A stretch of DNA of 64,000 nt from SIG454 sp045578465. Lineage in GTDB: Bacteria > Bacillota > Clostridia > Monoglobales > Monoglobaceae. The notes beneath the pieces are model-generated. The model was given only the letters and a program-made list of their open reading frames with translations. It made no database searches and was not told the DNA's origin. The position numbers and the translations under genes are program-made. Shown here piece by piece: positions 16,983 through 26,400 of this stretch (positions are counted from its first letter, which is position 1; the number at the start of each line of letters is the position of its first letter). The stretch is from the NCBI GenBank assembly GCA_045578465.1, contig JAZNKJ010000016.1, forward strand, positions 1 to 64,000, in the 5' to 3' direction.

Positions 16983-17684
16983 ATGAAGATTATGATAATT
17001 CGCCACGGCGACCCTGATTATTCCATAGATAGTCTGACAGAGAAAGGCTGGAGGGAAGCAGAAATGCTCTCCGAAAGGCTTATAAAAGAGAATATAGACG
17101 ATTTTTACTGTTCCCCATTGGGAAGAGCCAGAGATACGGCGTCTCCCACTCTTAAAAAGCTGGGGGAAGAGGCGGAGGTTTTAGACTGGCTCCACGAATT
17201 TCGGGGGACTATTACCTCTCCCTTTACGGGAAAAACAAGAAACAGCTGGGATTTGCCCCCGTCAATATGGTGCGCAGATGAGCGGTATTATGATATAAAT
17301 AATTGGAGTGAGCCCTCGCTTATGAAAGAGGGAACCAGCGCCGAGATTTTTGAGGAAACAGGAAGAGGAGTGGATGCTCTCCTTAGAAAATACGGCTGGA
17401 TAAGAGAGGGTATGGCCTACCGAGGGGGAGAGGATAAAACCATAGCTCTTGTGTGTCATTTCGCATTAGGGATTACAGTTATGGCGTATATTTTAGGGAT
17501 TTCTCCCGTTGTGGCGCAAAATAATTTCTATCTTGCCCCAACATCTGTAACAACTCTTGTCAGCGAAACCGATGCAAAAGGAATATCCCATTTTCGTGCA
17601 ACAGGAGTAGGGGATATTTCCCACCTTTATATGCACGGCGAAAAGATGTCGGAGTCGGGACTTTATCCCCGCTTTGAAAAATAG
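16983..17684 (+). CDS. Histidine phosphatase family protein (phosphoglycerate mutase-like)
   Basis: 233 aa. The N-terminal IIRHGDPDY supplies the catalytic His of the RHG motif (near residue 8). CSPLGRARDTA (near 43) supplies the second Arg, and LVCHFALG (near 157) the second catalytic His. Larger than a minimal cofactor-dependent mutase because of an insert near residues 75-120. Probable phosphatase of unknown substrate. Next gene starts 12 bp later with a strong ribosome binding site, so it is likely in one operon with rnmV and fprA. Confidence 0.85.
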   Translation: MKIMIIRHGDPDYSIDSLTEKGWREAEMLSERLIKENIDDFYCSPLGRARDTASPTLKKLGEEAEVLDWLHEFRGTITSPFTGKTRNSWDLPPSIWCADERYYDINNWSEPSLMKEGTSAEIFEETGRGVDALLRKYGWIREGMAYRGGEDKTIALVCHFALGITVMAYILGISPVVAQNNFYLAPTSVTTLVSETDAKGISHFRATGVGDISHLYMHGEKMSESGLYPRFEK

Positions 17685-17696
17685 GGAGGAGAAGAT

Positions 17697-18302
17697 ATGC
17701 TCCATATAAAAGAAACCATTGTTCTTGAAGGGAAATATGACAAGGAACGGGTAAAGAAAATAACGGACGCCCCCATTATATTAACGGGTGGATTTTCCCT
17801 TTATAAAGACAAGAAAATTATAAAAGCGATAAAGTGTGCCGCTGAGAAGACAGGAATAATTATTCTTACGGATTCGGACAGAGCAGGTTTTAGGATAAGA
17901 AACTATATAAAACAATGCGTAGGGGACAAAGGAAAGGTTTTAAACGCCTATATCCCGTCCGTTGAGGGTAAAGAAAAGAGAAAAGACGCCCCCGGCAAAG
18001 AGGGGATTTTAGGGGTTGAAGGAATGAGCGAGGAAACGCTTCGTGAAATACTTTCCTCTGCAACAGAGATAATAGAAAAACCTCTGACCGATGAGCCACA
18101 GCTCACAAAAGCTATGCTCTATGAGGATGGTCTTACGGGAAAGGCGGACAGCGCACAGCTGAGGAAAAGGTTAGAGAAAGAGCTTTCTCTTCCCCCGAGG
18201 CTTTCCGCAAATGGAATGATTGAGATAATTAACCGTATTTACGGTTATGAAACATATAAAAAAGCACTTGATAAAGTAAAAAAGGAGAGGAAATATGAAT
18301 AA
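17697..18302 (+). CDS. rnmV: Ribonuclease M5
   Basis: 201 aa. N-terminal TOPRIM domain: E in VLEGKYDKERV (near residue 11) and the DSDRAG motif (near 58), as in primases and topoisomerases. A C-terminal DUF4093-type region follows (about 110-195). RNase M5 matures the 5S rRNA precursor in low-GC Gram-positives. Overlaps the start of the FprA gene by 8 nt. Confidence 0.9.
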   Translation: MLHIKETIVLEGKYDKERVKKITDAPIILTGGFSLYKDKKIIKAIKCAAEKTGIIILTDSDRAGFRIRNYIKQCVGDKGKVLNAYIPSVEGKEKRKDAPGKEGILGVEGMSEETLREILSSATEIIEKPLTDEPQLTKAMLYEDGLTGKADSAQLRKRLEKELSLPPRLSANGMIEIINRIYGYETYKKALDKVKKERKYE

Positions 18303-19446
18303 GGATATTAAGTATATTGGAGTAAACGACAGAGAAGTTGACCTTTTTGAGGGACAGTATGAAGTTCCTGAGGGGATGGCGTATAACTCTTATGTTGTTC
18401 TTGACGAAAAGGTTGCGGTTTTTGATACAGTTGATAAGAATTTTGGCGAGGAATGGCTTTTAAATCTCGAAAAAGCTCTCGGCGGAAGAGATGTTGACTA
18501 TCTTATAGTTCAGCATATGGAGCCTGACCACTCAGCAAACATTGATGTTTTTGCAAAGAAATACAGCAATGCAAAAATTGTTGCAACGGATAAGGCTTTT
18601 GTTATGATGGAGCAGTTTTTTGGCGAAACCTATGAGGGAAGAAAAATCGCTGTAAAAGACGGGGATACTTTAAGCCTTGGTAAGCACGAGCTTGTTTTCG
18701 TAACAGCTCCGATGGTTCACTGGCCTGAGGTTATGCTTACCTACGATAAAACTGATAAGGTTTTATTCTCTGCCGATGCTTTTGGAAAATTCGGTGCATT
18801 AGACGCAGATGAAGATTGGGCGTGCGAGGCAAGAAGATATTATTTTGGCATCGTTGGAAAATATGGCGCGCAGGTTCAGGCCCTCTTAAAGAAAGCGGCA
18901 GGACTTACAATTGAAACAATCGGCCCTCTCCACGGTCCCGTTTTAACAGAGAATTTAGGCTATTACCTGAATTTATATAACATCTGGTCTTCCTATGAAA
19001 GCGAAGAAAAAGGCGTTTTTGTTGCCTATACCTCCGTTTACGGAAACACCAAAAAGGCTGCCCTTTTGCTCTCAGAAAAGCTTAAAGGAATGGGCGTTAA
19101 GGTGGCAACTTGCGACCTTGCACGAGAGGATATGCACGAGGCAATAGAGGATGCTTTTAAATATAGCAATCTTGTTCTTGCCACAACAACATATAACGGA
19201 GACATCTTCCCATTTATGAAAGAGTTTATAAACCACTTGACAGAGAGAAATTATCAGAACAGAACGGTTTCCTTTGTTGAAAACGGAAGCTGGGCGCCTG
19301 TTGCTAAAAAGGTTATGCTCAAAATGCTTGAAAACAGCAAGAATTTAAGATACACAGAAAATTCTGTAACTATAAAGTCAGCGATTAATGCAGTCAGCGA
19401 AAGAGAAATTGATGCTTTGGCAGAAGAAATAAGAGGGACTTTATAA
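18295..19446 (+). CDS. fprA: FprA-family A-type flavoprotein (flavodiiron protein)
   Basis: 383 aa. N-terminal metallo-beta-lactamase-like diiron domain with the HMEPDHSAN ligands (near residues 79-87), MVHWPEV, SADAFG and GPLHGP. A C-terminal flavodoxin domain binds FMN (begins near 240, phosphate loop TSVYGNTKKAA). Reduces O2 to water or NO to N2O, protecting an anaerobe. Electrons normally come from rubredoxin or NADH:rubredoxin oxidoreductase; no such partner lies next door. Confidence 0.94.
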   Translation: MNKDIKYIGVNDREVDLFEGQYEVPEGMAYNSYVVLDEKVAVFDTVDKNFGEEWLLNLEKALGGRDVDYLIVQHMEPDHSANIDVFAKKYSNAKIVATDKAFVMMEQFFGETYEGRKIAVKDGDTLSLGKHELVFVTAPMVHWPEVMLTYDKTDKVLFSADAFGKFGALDADEDWACEARRYYFGIVGKYGAQVQALLKKAAGLTIETIGPLHGPVLTENLGYYLNLYNIWSSYESEEKGVFVAYTSVYGNTKKAALLLSEKLKGMGVKVATCDLAREDMHEAIEDAFKYSNLVLATTTYNGDIFPFMKEFINHLTERNYQNRTVSFVENGSWAPVAKKVMLKMLENSKNLRYTENSVTIKSAINAVSEREIDALAEEIRGTL

Positions 19447-19853
19447 TGAAAAGAATTTTAGCCATTGTTCTTTTAACTCTTATGACAGTAAGCTTTTTCG
19501 GCTGTCAGAGGGAGGAAGTTAAAACGATAGAATGCCCGGCTTATACACAACTCGGCCAGGGCGAAAAAGAGTTTATGTTCACAGTTACAGGAAAAGATGG
19601 AGAAACAGAAGGTTTTTTAATCCATACCGATGAAAAAACCGTTGGACAGGCTCTTCTCAATTTGGGGATAATTGAGGGCGAGGACGGCCCATATGGACTG
19701 TTTGTAAAAACGGTAAACGGCGAGAGAGCTGACTACGATAAGGATAAGGTATATTGGGCGTTTTATGTTGACGGCGAATATGCAACCCACAGCGTTGATA
19801 AAACAGAGATAGAAGAGGGAAAAGTCTACGCTTTTAAGGTAACGAAAGCATGA
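19446..19853 (+). CDS. DUF4430-domain lipoprotein
   Basis: 135 aa. Signal peptide with the lipobox-like SFFGC (Cys near residue 20), then a DUF4430 domain (about 45-130, ending in YWAFYVDGEYATHSVDKTEIEEG). DUF4430 is related to the C-terminal beta domain of transcobalamin and intrinsic factor. The start codon overlaps the fprA stop and the stop overlaps the next gene, an ECF S component. A lipid-anchored extracellular partner of that transporter, perhaps for a corrinoid or another vitamin, is the natural inference. Confidence 0.85.
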   Translation: MKRILAIVLLTLMTVSFFGCQREEVKTIECPAYTQLGQGEKEFMFTVTGKDGETEGFLIHTDEKTVGQALLNLGIIEGEDGPYGLFVKTVNGERADYDKDKVYWAFYVDGEYATHSVDKTEIEEGKVYAFKVTKA

Positions 19854-20353
19854 GAATAAGTATTAAGGAAACGGCGATTTTCGGGATGCTTGGGGCGATT
19901 ATGTATGTCTCCAAGATGCTTATGGAGTTTCTTCCCAATATCCATTTGCTTGGGGTTTTCGTTGTGGCAATAACGGCGGTATATCGGGCAAAAGCTCTTT
20001 ATCCCATATACATATATGTTTTCATAAACGGACTTTTCGCAGGCTTTGCTCTATGGTGGATTCCATATCTTTATATATGGACAGTCCTTTGGGGAATGAC
20101 TATGCTTGTGCCGAAAGGGTTAAACCCTAAAATTAAAACGGTGGTCTATATTCTGATTTGCTCTCTCCACGGCTTTTTGTTTGGAACTCTTTATTCATTT
20201 GGACAAGCAATAATATTCGGAATGAACTTTAAAACAACAATCGCCTGGATTGTGGCAGGTCTACCCTGGGACGCGGTCCAGGGAATAGGAAACCTAATCG
20301 GCGGACTACTCATAAAACCCCTGATCTCAGTAATAAAATTATCAAAAAAATAA
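19850..20353 (+). CDS. ECF transporter S component (substrate unknown)
   Basis: 167 aa, five to six hydrophobic segments, beginning with the S-component-like TAIFGMLGAIMYVSK. Small size and fold type fit the substrate-binding subunit of an energy-coupling factor importer that would share EcfA/A'/T encoded elsewhere. Overlaps the DUF4430 lipoprotein gene by 4 nt (ATGA), so the two are coupled. The pairing hints at cobalamin or a precursor, but no riboswitch supports that. Confidence 0.78.
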   Translation: MRISIKETAIFGMLGAIMYVSKMLMEFLPNIHLLGVFVVAITAVYRAKALYPIYIYVFINGLFAGFALWWIPYLYIWTVLWGMTMLVPKGLNPKIKTVVYILICSLHGFLFGTLYSFGQAIIFGMNFKTTIAWIVAGLPWDAVQGIGNLIGGLLIKPLISVIKLSKK

Positions 20354-20385
20354 AGGCAGGAATGATTTAGTTCCTGCCTTTTTTA
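20352..20385 (+). terminator. Terminator after the ECF S component
   Basis: AAAGGCAGGAA, 8-nt loop, TTCCTGCCTTT, T-tract. Confidence 0.9.
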
Positions 20386-20387
20386 TT

Positions 20388-20427
20388 AACTCAAAAGACC
20401 GTAGCTTTTGCTACGGTCTTTTGAGTT
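20388..20427. terminator. Perfect 18-bp-stem palindrome after spo0A
   Basis: Perfect inverted repeat with 18-bp arms and a TTTT loop, starting 2 bp after the previous terminator. It most likely ends the minus-strand spo0A transcript, and also backs up the rightward one. Confidence 0.8.
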
Positions 20428-20458
20428 AAGGATGAAACTTATGAATAACTATTACACA

Positions 20459-21235
20459 CTAACTTGCGTTTTTGATTTGGAGGCGGAGGCGGTCGGCAAT
20501 CATTGCGATAAACTCAGAGTTGGTTGGCTTGCCTTTGGTGTTTGCAACGGTGTAGCCGAAAATGGAGTTTAAAACCTCTGTATCCCCTCTGTCCCAGGCA
20601 ACCTCAATTGCGTGGCGGATTGCCCTTTCAACTCGGCTTGAAGTTGTGCCGAAATCCTTTGCAACAGTTGGATAAAGCTTTTTGGTTATGGAGTTTATAA
20701 CATCAAGATTTTCAACAACAAGCATTATTGCATGGCGAAGATACTGATAACCCTTAATATGAGCAGGGATGCCGATTTCGTGGATGGTTTTGGTTACCAT
20801 AGTTTCAATGTCAAGAGCGGTCGGACGGCTCTTTCCGATAATCTTTCCAACAGCGTCTTCTTCGGAGTGGAAAAGTTTGATTGTGCTTATAAGGCTCTCG
20901 ATATTAAGAGGCTTAACCATATAATATTCAGCCCCAAGGTCAATACAGCTCTGGGCAATCTTCTCCTTTTTAATGGAAGAAGAAATAATAACCATTGGCC
21001 CGCTAGCTTGCTTATTTCTCAGTCTTTCCAGAACCCCCATACCGTCAAGAGATGGAAGAATAAGGTCCATAATGAGAACATCCGGCTTTAAAAGCTCAAC
21101 CTTTTCCAAAACTTCAAAACCGTCACTGACCAGAGCGCAAACCGAAAAATGATAATCAGCTTCAAGCTGCTTTTTAATCATTTCCCCATAGCTTCTTTCG
21201 TTGTCTGCAATAAGAACTTTTATCTGTTTCTCCAT
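20459..21235 (-). CDS. spo0A: Sporulation master response regulator Spo0A
   Basis: 258 aa. Receiver domain (about 5-120) with phospho-acceptor Asp in VLIMDLILPSLDG and Lys in YMVKPLN. C-terminal Spo0A effector domain with the recognition helix region SSRVERAIRHAIEVAWDRG, nearly invariant in the family. A longer frame to 21265 exists, but AGGAG is properly spaced before the ATG at 21235. Phospho-Spo0A starts sporulation. Monocistronic, with a promoter and a 0A box upstream. Confidence 0.97.
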   Translation of the reverse strand: MEKQIKVLIADNERSYGEMIKKQLEADYHFSVCALVSDGFEVLEKVELLKPDVLIMDLILPSLDGMGVLERLRNKQASGPMVIISSSIKKEKIAQSCIDLGAEYYMVKPLNIESLISTIKLFHSEEDAVGKIIGKSRPTALDIETMVTKTIHEIGIPAHIKGYQYLRHAIMLVVENLDVINSITKKLYPTVAKDFGTTSSRVERAIRHAIEVAWDRGDTEVLNSIFGYTVANTKGKPTNSEFIAMIADRLRLQIKNAS

Positions 21236-21285
21236 TTTAACAATTCTCCTTTTATATTTTTCCAAAATTTTCCAATTACAATTAG

Positions 21286-21315
21286 ATTATAAACCCAATT
21301 ACCAAAATTTGTCAA
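21286..21315 (-). promoter_or_regulatory. spo0A promoter
   Basis: Minus strand: TTGACA (21315-21310), 18-bp spacer, TATAAT (21291-21286). Confidence 0.8.
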
Positions 21316-21364
21316 TAGGTTTTTAAAAAATTTTTGGAAAAATATTTTTAGATATTGTTGTTGC

Positions 21365-21371
21365 TGTCGAA
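21365..21371 (+). promoter_or_regulatory. 0A box upstream of spo0A
   Basis: Exact TGTCGAA, the core Spo0A-binding sequence, about 50 bp upstream of the spo0A -35. Compatible with autoregulation. Confidence 0.5.
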
Positions 21372-21396
21372 AAAAAGCACAATATCTTGTGCTTTT
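21370..21396 (-). terminator. Terminator after gatD
   Basis: Minus strand AAAAGCACAA, GATA, TTGTGCTTTT followed by T. Separates the murT-gatD transcript from spo0A. Confidence 0.85.
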
Positions 21397-21412
21397 GTCG
21401 TTATTTGCAGTA

Positions 21413-22141
21413 TTAAATTGAAAAGGTGTTTATGATGTATTCTCTCGCGTTATTTTCCAGAGTATCATCAAGAGGAGGAAGGGAAGAAAAACCCTCATAT
21501 TTCCTTTTAAGTGCCCTTTCTAAGATGCTGTCGCAAAGCTTTGGATTCTTTGGAAGGAGGGGGCCGTGGAGATAAGTTCCTATAAGATTTTTATAGATAA
21601 CGCCCTCAAAACCACTTTCCCCGTTGTTGCCGTGACCCACTAAAACTTTGCCAAGTGGAGAGTGGCTTCCTATAACTGTCCGTCCGCCGTGGTTTTCAAA
21701 GCCTGCGATTTTACCAAATTCGTCGCTTTCTAAAACTACATTCCCGATAAGGCGGTTTTTCTCATCGGAAGTTGTTGTTATATCCAAAATTTCCATTCCC
21801 GCAATCTCTTTTTGGGAGGTCTTATAGTATTTCCCCATAAGCTGATACCCTCCGCAAACGCAGAGCATAACCCCATCATTTTCTATATAGGTTTTAAGCT
21901 CTTCTCTGTATGAGGATAAAAGGTTGCTGACAGTTTCCATTTCTCTGTCTGCCCCACCACCTAAGAAAATAATATCCGCATTTTTAAAGTCGATATGGTT
22001 ATCTGATGCTGTAATATCAATAACATTCGCTCCCATATTCCGCCAGAGAAGACGCATTTTAAGAGCTTCCATATTTCCCTTGTCGCCATAGAGATTTAAA
22101 AGGTCAGGATAAAGATGAACAATATTTAAAGAATATTCCAT
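21413..22141 (-). CDS. gatD: Lipid II isoglutaminyl synthase, glutamine amidotransferase subunit
   Basis: 242-aa class I glutamine amidotransferase of the CobQ-like type. The nucleophile Cys lies in MLCVCGGYQLMG (near residue 95) and the catalytic His in TYLHGPLL (near 190). It supplies ammonia to MurT for amidation of the D-Glu of lipid II to D-isoglutamine. Starts at the murT stop codon (1-nt overlap), as in other MurT/GatD pairs. Confidence 0.93.
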   Translation of the reverse strand: MEYSLNIVHLYPDLLNLYGDKGNMEALKMRLLWRNMGANVIDITASDNHIDFKNADIIFLGGGADREMETVSNLLSSYREELKTYIENDGVMLCVCGGYQLMGKYYKTSQKEIAGMEILDITTTSDEKNRLIGNVVLESDEFGKIAGFENHGGRTVIGSHSPLGKVLVGHGNNGESGFEGVIYKNLIGTYLHGPLLPKNPKLCDSILERALKRKYEGFSSLPPLDDTLENNAREYIINTFSI

Positions 22142-23472
22142 TATTTTTTCCCCTCCTTTTCATCTTTAAGGCCAAGCAGAATATTTTGTGTCCCGAAAAG
22201 AGCAGTATAGTTAACTAAAACATAACAAACCTCGCTATCGGTTTCAAGACAAGATAAAATTGCTTCTTTCATATCAAAAGTGATTTTGTCAATAGTAATA
22301 CCTGAATATTTAAAGCGAAGGGCAAGGTCATAGGCCCTTTTCCCGCTTATTGAAAGAGTGTTCAAGGTTTCGTTATTAAGCCTTTCAAAATCAACATCCC
22401 AAAGCCATGAAACATCCATGCCGTCACTTGGCTCGGCGTTTACGGCGATAATAATGTCCTTCTTGCGCTTGTCGGTTAAAACTGTTTCAATCGCCTGATT
22501 AAACCCTGCGGGGTTTTTGGCAAGATTTAAAATAACGCTCTTTCCAAGGTCAATCTCTTCCATACGGCCAATCTGTGGCTTGTAGTCAGAGAGAAGATTG
22601 TTGAAGTTCTCGCCCTTTGTCCCTAAAAGGTTCATAAGAGAGAAAACAGCAAGAACATTATAAATATTATAAAAACCTCTGTAATTTAAGTTTACGGCGC
22701 TACCGTTTACAGTAAAGGAAAGCCCGTTTTCAAGGCTTACATCCTTTGCCTCAAAGTCGATTTTGTTTCGCTTGTTTTCGCATTTAGTGCAGAAATAATC
22801 CCCAAGCTGACCATAGTGATAATAATTATAGGAAAGGGGAGCACCACACACTGTGCAGAATTGGCCGTCTCTTGTTTCGCTGTTTTGAGAGAGGACCTGC
22901 TCGCTTATTCCAAAATATGAAGCGTCGCGACCTTCCCCCAGTTGAGCAGTTATAGGGTCGTCTCCGTTTAAGATAAGCTTTGCCTGAGGGGCTTTATCGA
23001 TTGCAGACTTAACAAGCTTTACGGTTGTTTCAAGCTCGCCATAGCGGTCAAGCTGGTCCCTGAAAAGATTGGTAACGATTATATAGTCAGGGGTTATATG
23101 GTCAAAAACTTTAACCGCAAAGGCTTCGTCAATTTCAAAGCAGGCATAGTCTGCCTTGAATTTCCCGAAAAGGTTACAGCTGTCTGCAAAAACTGTTGCA
23201 ACACCGCTCAGCATATTCGCCCCAAGAGTGTTGCAGATAACATGGTATCCGCATTTTAAAAGGGAGGCATAAACTAAGTTATTGGTGGTGGTTTTGCCGT
23301 TTGTTCCGCAGGTTACAATAACCTTGCCTGTAATATTCTTTTTTAGCCTTTTAATCATATCAGGGCAGATTTTAAGAGCAACCACCCCAGGGGTTGATGA
23401 GGATTTTTTGCCCATCATTTTCCCAAGGAGAGAGGCAAGCTTTGCCGCCCAGACTGCAAGTATAAGTCGCAT
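22141..23472 (-). CDS. murT: Lipid II isoglutaminyl synthase, Mur ligase subunit MurT
   Basis: 443 aa. Mur-ligase ATP loop TCGTNGKTTTNN (near residue 45), a four-cysteine zinc ribbon (CTVC and CTKC near 210-235) diagnostic of MurT, and a C-terminal DUF1727 domain (about 305-430). A TTG at 23502 extends the frame, but I prefer the ATG at 23472, preceded by GGAAAGGA at about 10 nt. Last pair of the hprK-dnaE cluster. Confidence 0.92.
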   Translation of the reverse strand: MRLILAVWAAKLASLLGKMMGKKSSSTPGVVALKICPDMIKRLKKNITGKVIVTCGTNGKTTTNNLVYASLLKCGYHVICNTLGANMLSGVATVFADSCNLFGKFKADYACFEIDEAFAVKVFDHITPDYIIVTNLFRDQLDRYGELETTVKLVKSAIDKAPQAKLILNGDDPITAQLGEGRDASYFGISEQVLSQNSETRDGQFCTVCGAPLSYNYYHYGQLGDYFCTKCENKRNKIDFEAKDVSLENGLSFTVNGSAVNLNYRGFYNIYNVLAVFSLMNLLGTKGENFNNLLSDYKPQIGRMEEIDLGKSVILNLAKNPAGFNQAIETVLTDKRKKDIIIAVNAEPSDGMDVSWLWDVDFERLNNETLNTLSISGKRAYDLALRFKYSGITIDKITFDMKEAILSCLETDSEVCYVLVNYTALFGTQNILLGLKDEKEGKK

Positions 23473-23491
23473 AAGTTTTGTGTCCTTTCCC

Positions 23492-26400
23492 TTATTTTTC
23501 AATAAGTTTTATATCGCTTTCGTCAAAGATTTCATAAAGTTCGTCAAAAGGAATACTATTTTCCTTTGCCCACATAGAGGAGGGGGCAGAAAATGCCTGC
23601 TTCGTGTCCTCATAGTAGATATAAAGGGGTAAATCTCCGCCTGTTAAGATTGTTTTAAGCTCCTCTAATTTTTCATTTTCAAAGGATTTCATCTTTATAT
23701 AGAGCTTTTTATATTTTCCGCTTGGAACTGCCGTAAGAGGCGCCGCACTTTCAAGTCGGAGCTTAGGAGGCTTGTCCTCTGCCATATCAAGGTTTCCTGA
23801 GAGGCAAAGCACCGCGTCTTCTTTTATAAGGTTATAGAATGTCCGAACCATTGTTGGGAAAACGATAACCTCGATTGTTCCCGTTAAATCCTCAAACTCG
23901 AGGTAATACATAAGCTCGTTTTTCTTGGTAAACTGCTTTCTGAGCCCTGTAATTATTCCGCAGAGAGTAACCTTATCTCCGCTGTCAAACTTATGATGCT
24001 CGTTTTCATTTATTTCGTAAACTGTGGCATTTGAAAGCTTTTCAATTTTGTCTTTATAGCTGTCCAAAGGATGCCCTGAAACATAAACCCCGAGATATTC
24101 TTTCTCGTTTTTAAGAACTTCTGTTTCCGAAAGCTCGTCAAGGCTTGGAAAATCGTCTTTGTCACTTCCGAAGTCCTCAAAGAAACTGCCAAAATCAAGC
24201 TGGCCCTCAACATTGCTCTTCTTTTTGTCAACGGCAGAGTCAAAAACGCTCTCAAAAACCTCTAAAAGAACGCTTCTCTTTAAACCGAGGGAGTCGAATG
24301 CACCGCAGCGGATAAGAGCTTCAAGACTTCTCTTATTAAGTCTTCCCGTTGCCATTCGGTTGCAGAAGTTGGTAAAGGAGGTAAATTCGCCGCCCTTTTC
24401 TCGCTCGGCTGCAATATCTTCGATAATTGAAACGCCAACATTTTTAACCGCTCCAAGAGAGAAACGGATGTTTTCGCCGTCAGGAACGAATGCCGCATTT
24501 CCCTTGTTTATATCAGGAGGAAGAATGTTTATTCCGCATTTTTTCGCAGAGCCTAAGTATTTGGTAATCTTATCAGGATGAGCAAGACAGCTTGTAAGAA
24601 GTGCCGCAAAAAACTCAACAGGATAGTGGCAACGAAGATATGCGGTCTGATATGAAACGAAGGCATAGGCTGCCGCGTGGGATTTGTTAAAGGCATATTT
24701 TGCAAAGTCCATCATCTCGTCAAAGATTTCTGCCGCAATTTTGGCGTCAATACCCTTTTTAACTGCGCCCTCAACTTCATATTCGCCGTTTTCGTTTTTG
24801 ATGCCGTGGATGAAGTTTTTCCGCTCCTGCTCCATAACATCTGTCTTCTTTTTGGACATAGCACGGCGGACAAGGTCGCTTCGTCCTAAGGAATAGCCGC
24901 CAAGCTCACGAACGATTTGCATAACCTGTTCCTGATAAACAATACAGCCATAGGTAACATCCAATATTTTTTCAAGCATAGGATGTTTATATGTGATGTT
25001 TTTAGAATTATTCTTATTTGAAACATAGCGGGGGATTGAGTCCATTGGGCCTGGACGGTAAAGAGAAATTCCCGCGATAATATCTTCAATAGAGGTGGGG
25101 GCAAGGTCTTTCATAAAAGACTGCATACCGCCACTTTCAAGCTGGAACACCCCGTCGGTTTCCCCCCGGGAAATCATTTCGTAAACTTCCTGGTCCTCAA
25201 AATCAATCTTGCCGATGTCAAGAGTTTCCCCTCGGGTTTTCTTAATGTTTAAAATTGTATCTCTTATAACGGTTAAGGTGCGAAGACCTAAAAAGTCCAT
25301 CTTTAAAAGGCCAAGATGCTCAACCGTATCTTTTGTGAACTGCGTGGTTATAACATCGCTGTTGCACTGAACGGGAACATAAGCCGTAACAGGCTCTTTT
25401 GTTATAACAACCCCTGCCGCATGGGTTGAGGAGTGTCTCGGAAGACCTTCAAGCTGGATTGATGTGTCAATAAGTTTTTTTATCTGCTCATCAGAGTCAT
25501 ACATACTTTTAAGCTGAGGATTGATTTGGAGAGCTTTCTCAATTGTCATATCAAGGACAGCAGGAATCTCCTTTGCAACAGTGTCCGCAGTGGAATAAGG
25601 CACATCAAGAGCACGACCAACATCACGGATTGCAAGACGGGCCGCCATTGTTCCGAAAGTTATAATCTGGGCAACATGGTCAGAGCCGTATTTTTTATTG
25701 ACATAGTCAATAACCTCGCCTCTGCGCTCATAACAAAAGTCAATATCAATATCAGGCATGGTAACTCGCTCGGGGTTTAAGAAACGCTCGAAAATAAGAC
25801 CATACTTGATAGGGTCAATATCGGTTATTTTAAGGCAATAGGAAACTATGGACCCTGCGGCACTGCCTCGGCCGGGGCCTACCATAATTCCATTTTCTTT
25901 GGCGTAATTTATAAAATCCCATACAATGAGGAAATATTCAACATATCCCATTGACTTTATGGTTTCAAGCTCATAGGAAAGTCTTGCTTTAATTTCGTCG
26001 TTACTGTTTGGATAACGCTCTTTAAAACCTTTTTCGCAAAGCTCTTTTAAATATTCATAAGCGGTATACCCTTCGGGAAGAGCAAATTCAGGAAGATGAA
26101 GCTTGCCAAATTCAATCTCAACATTACACATATCCGCAATTTTCTGTGTATTTTCAAGAGCCTCAGGAACATAGGAGAAGAGGAAGTCCATTTCCTCCTC
26201 AGACTTAACATAAAGCTGAGAGGACTCCATTTTCATTCTGTCGGTATCATTAACGGTCTTTCCCGTCTGGATACACATAAGAATATCCTGATATTTTGCG
26301 TCGTCTTCTGTAACATAGTGGACATCGTTGGTGGCAACAAGGCCTAAGCCAAACTCTTTAGAGAGAGCAATAAGCTGGCTGTTGAGCTTTTTCTGGTCAT

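Noticed and set aside
23472..23502. TTG start of murT at 23502
   Set aside because: An ATG at 23472 with a usable ribosome binding site and a better N-terminus is preferred; the longer form cannot be excluded.
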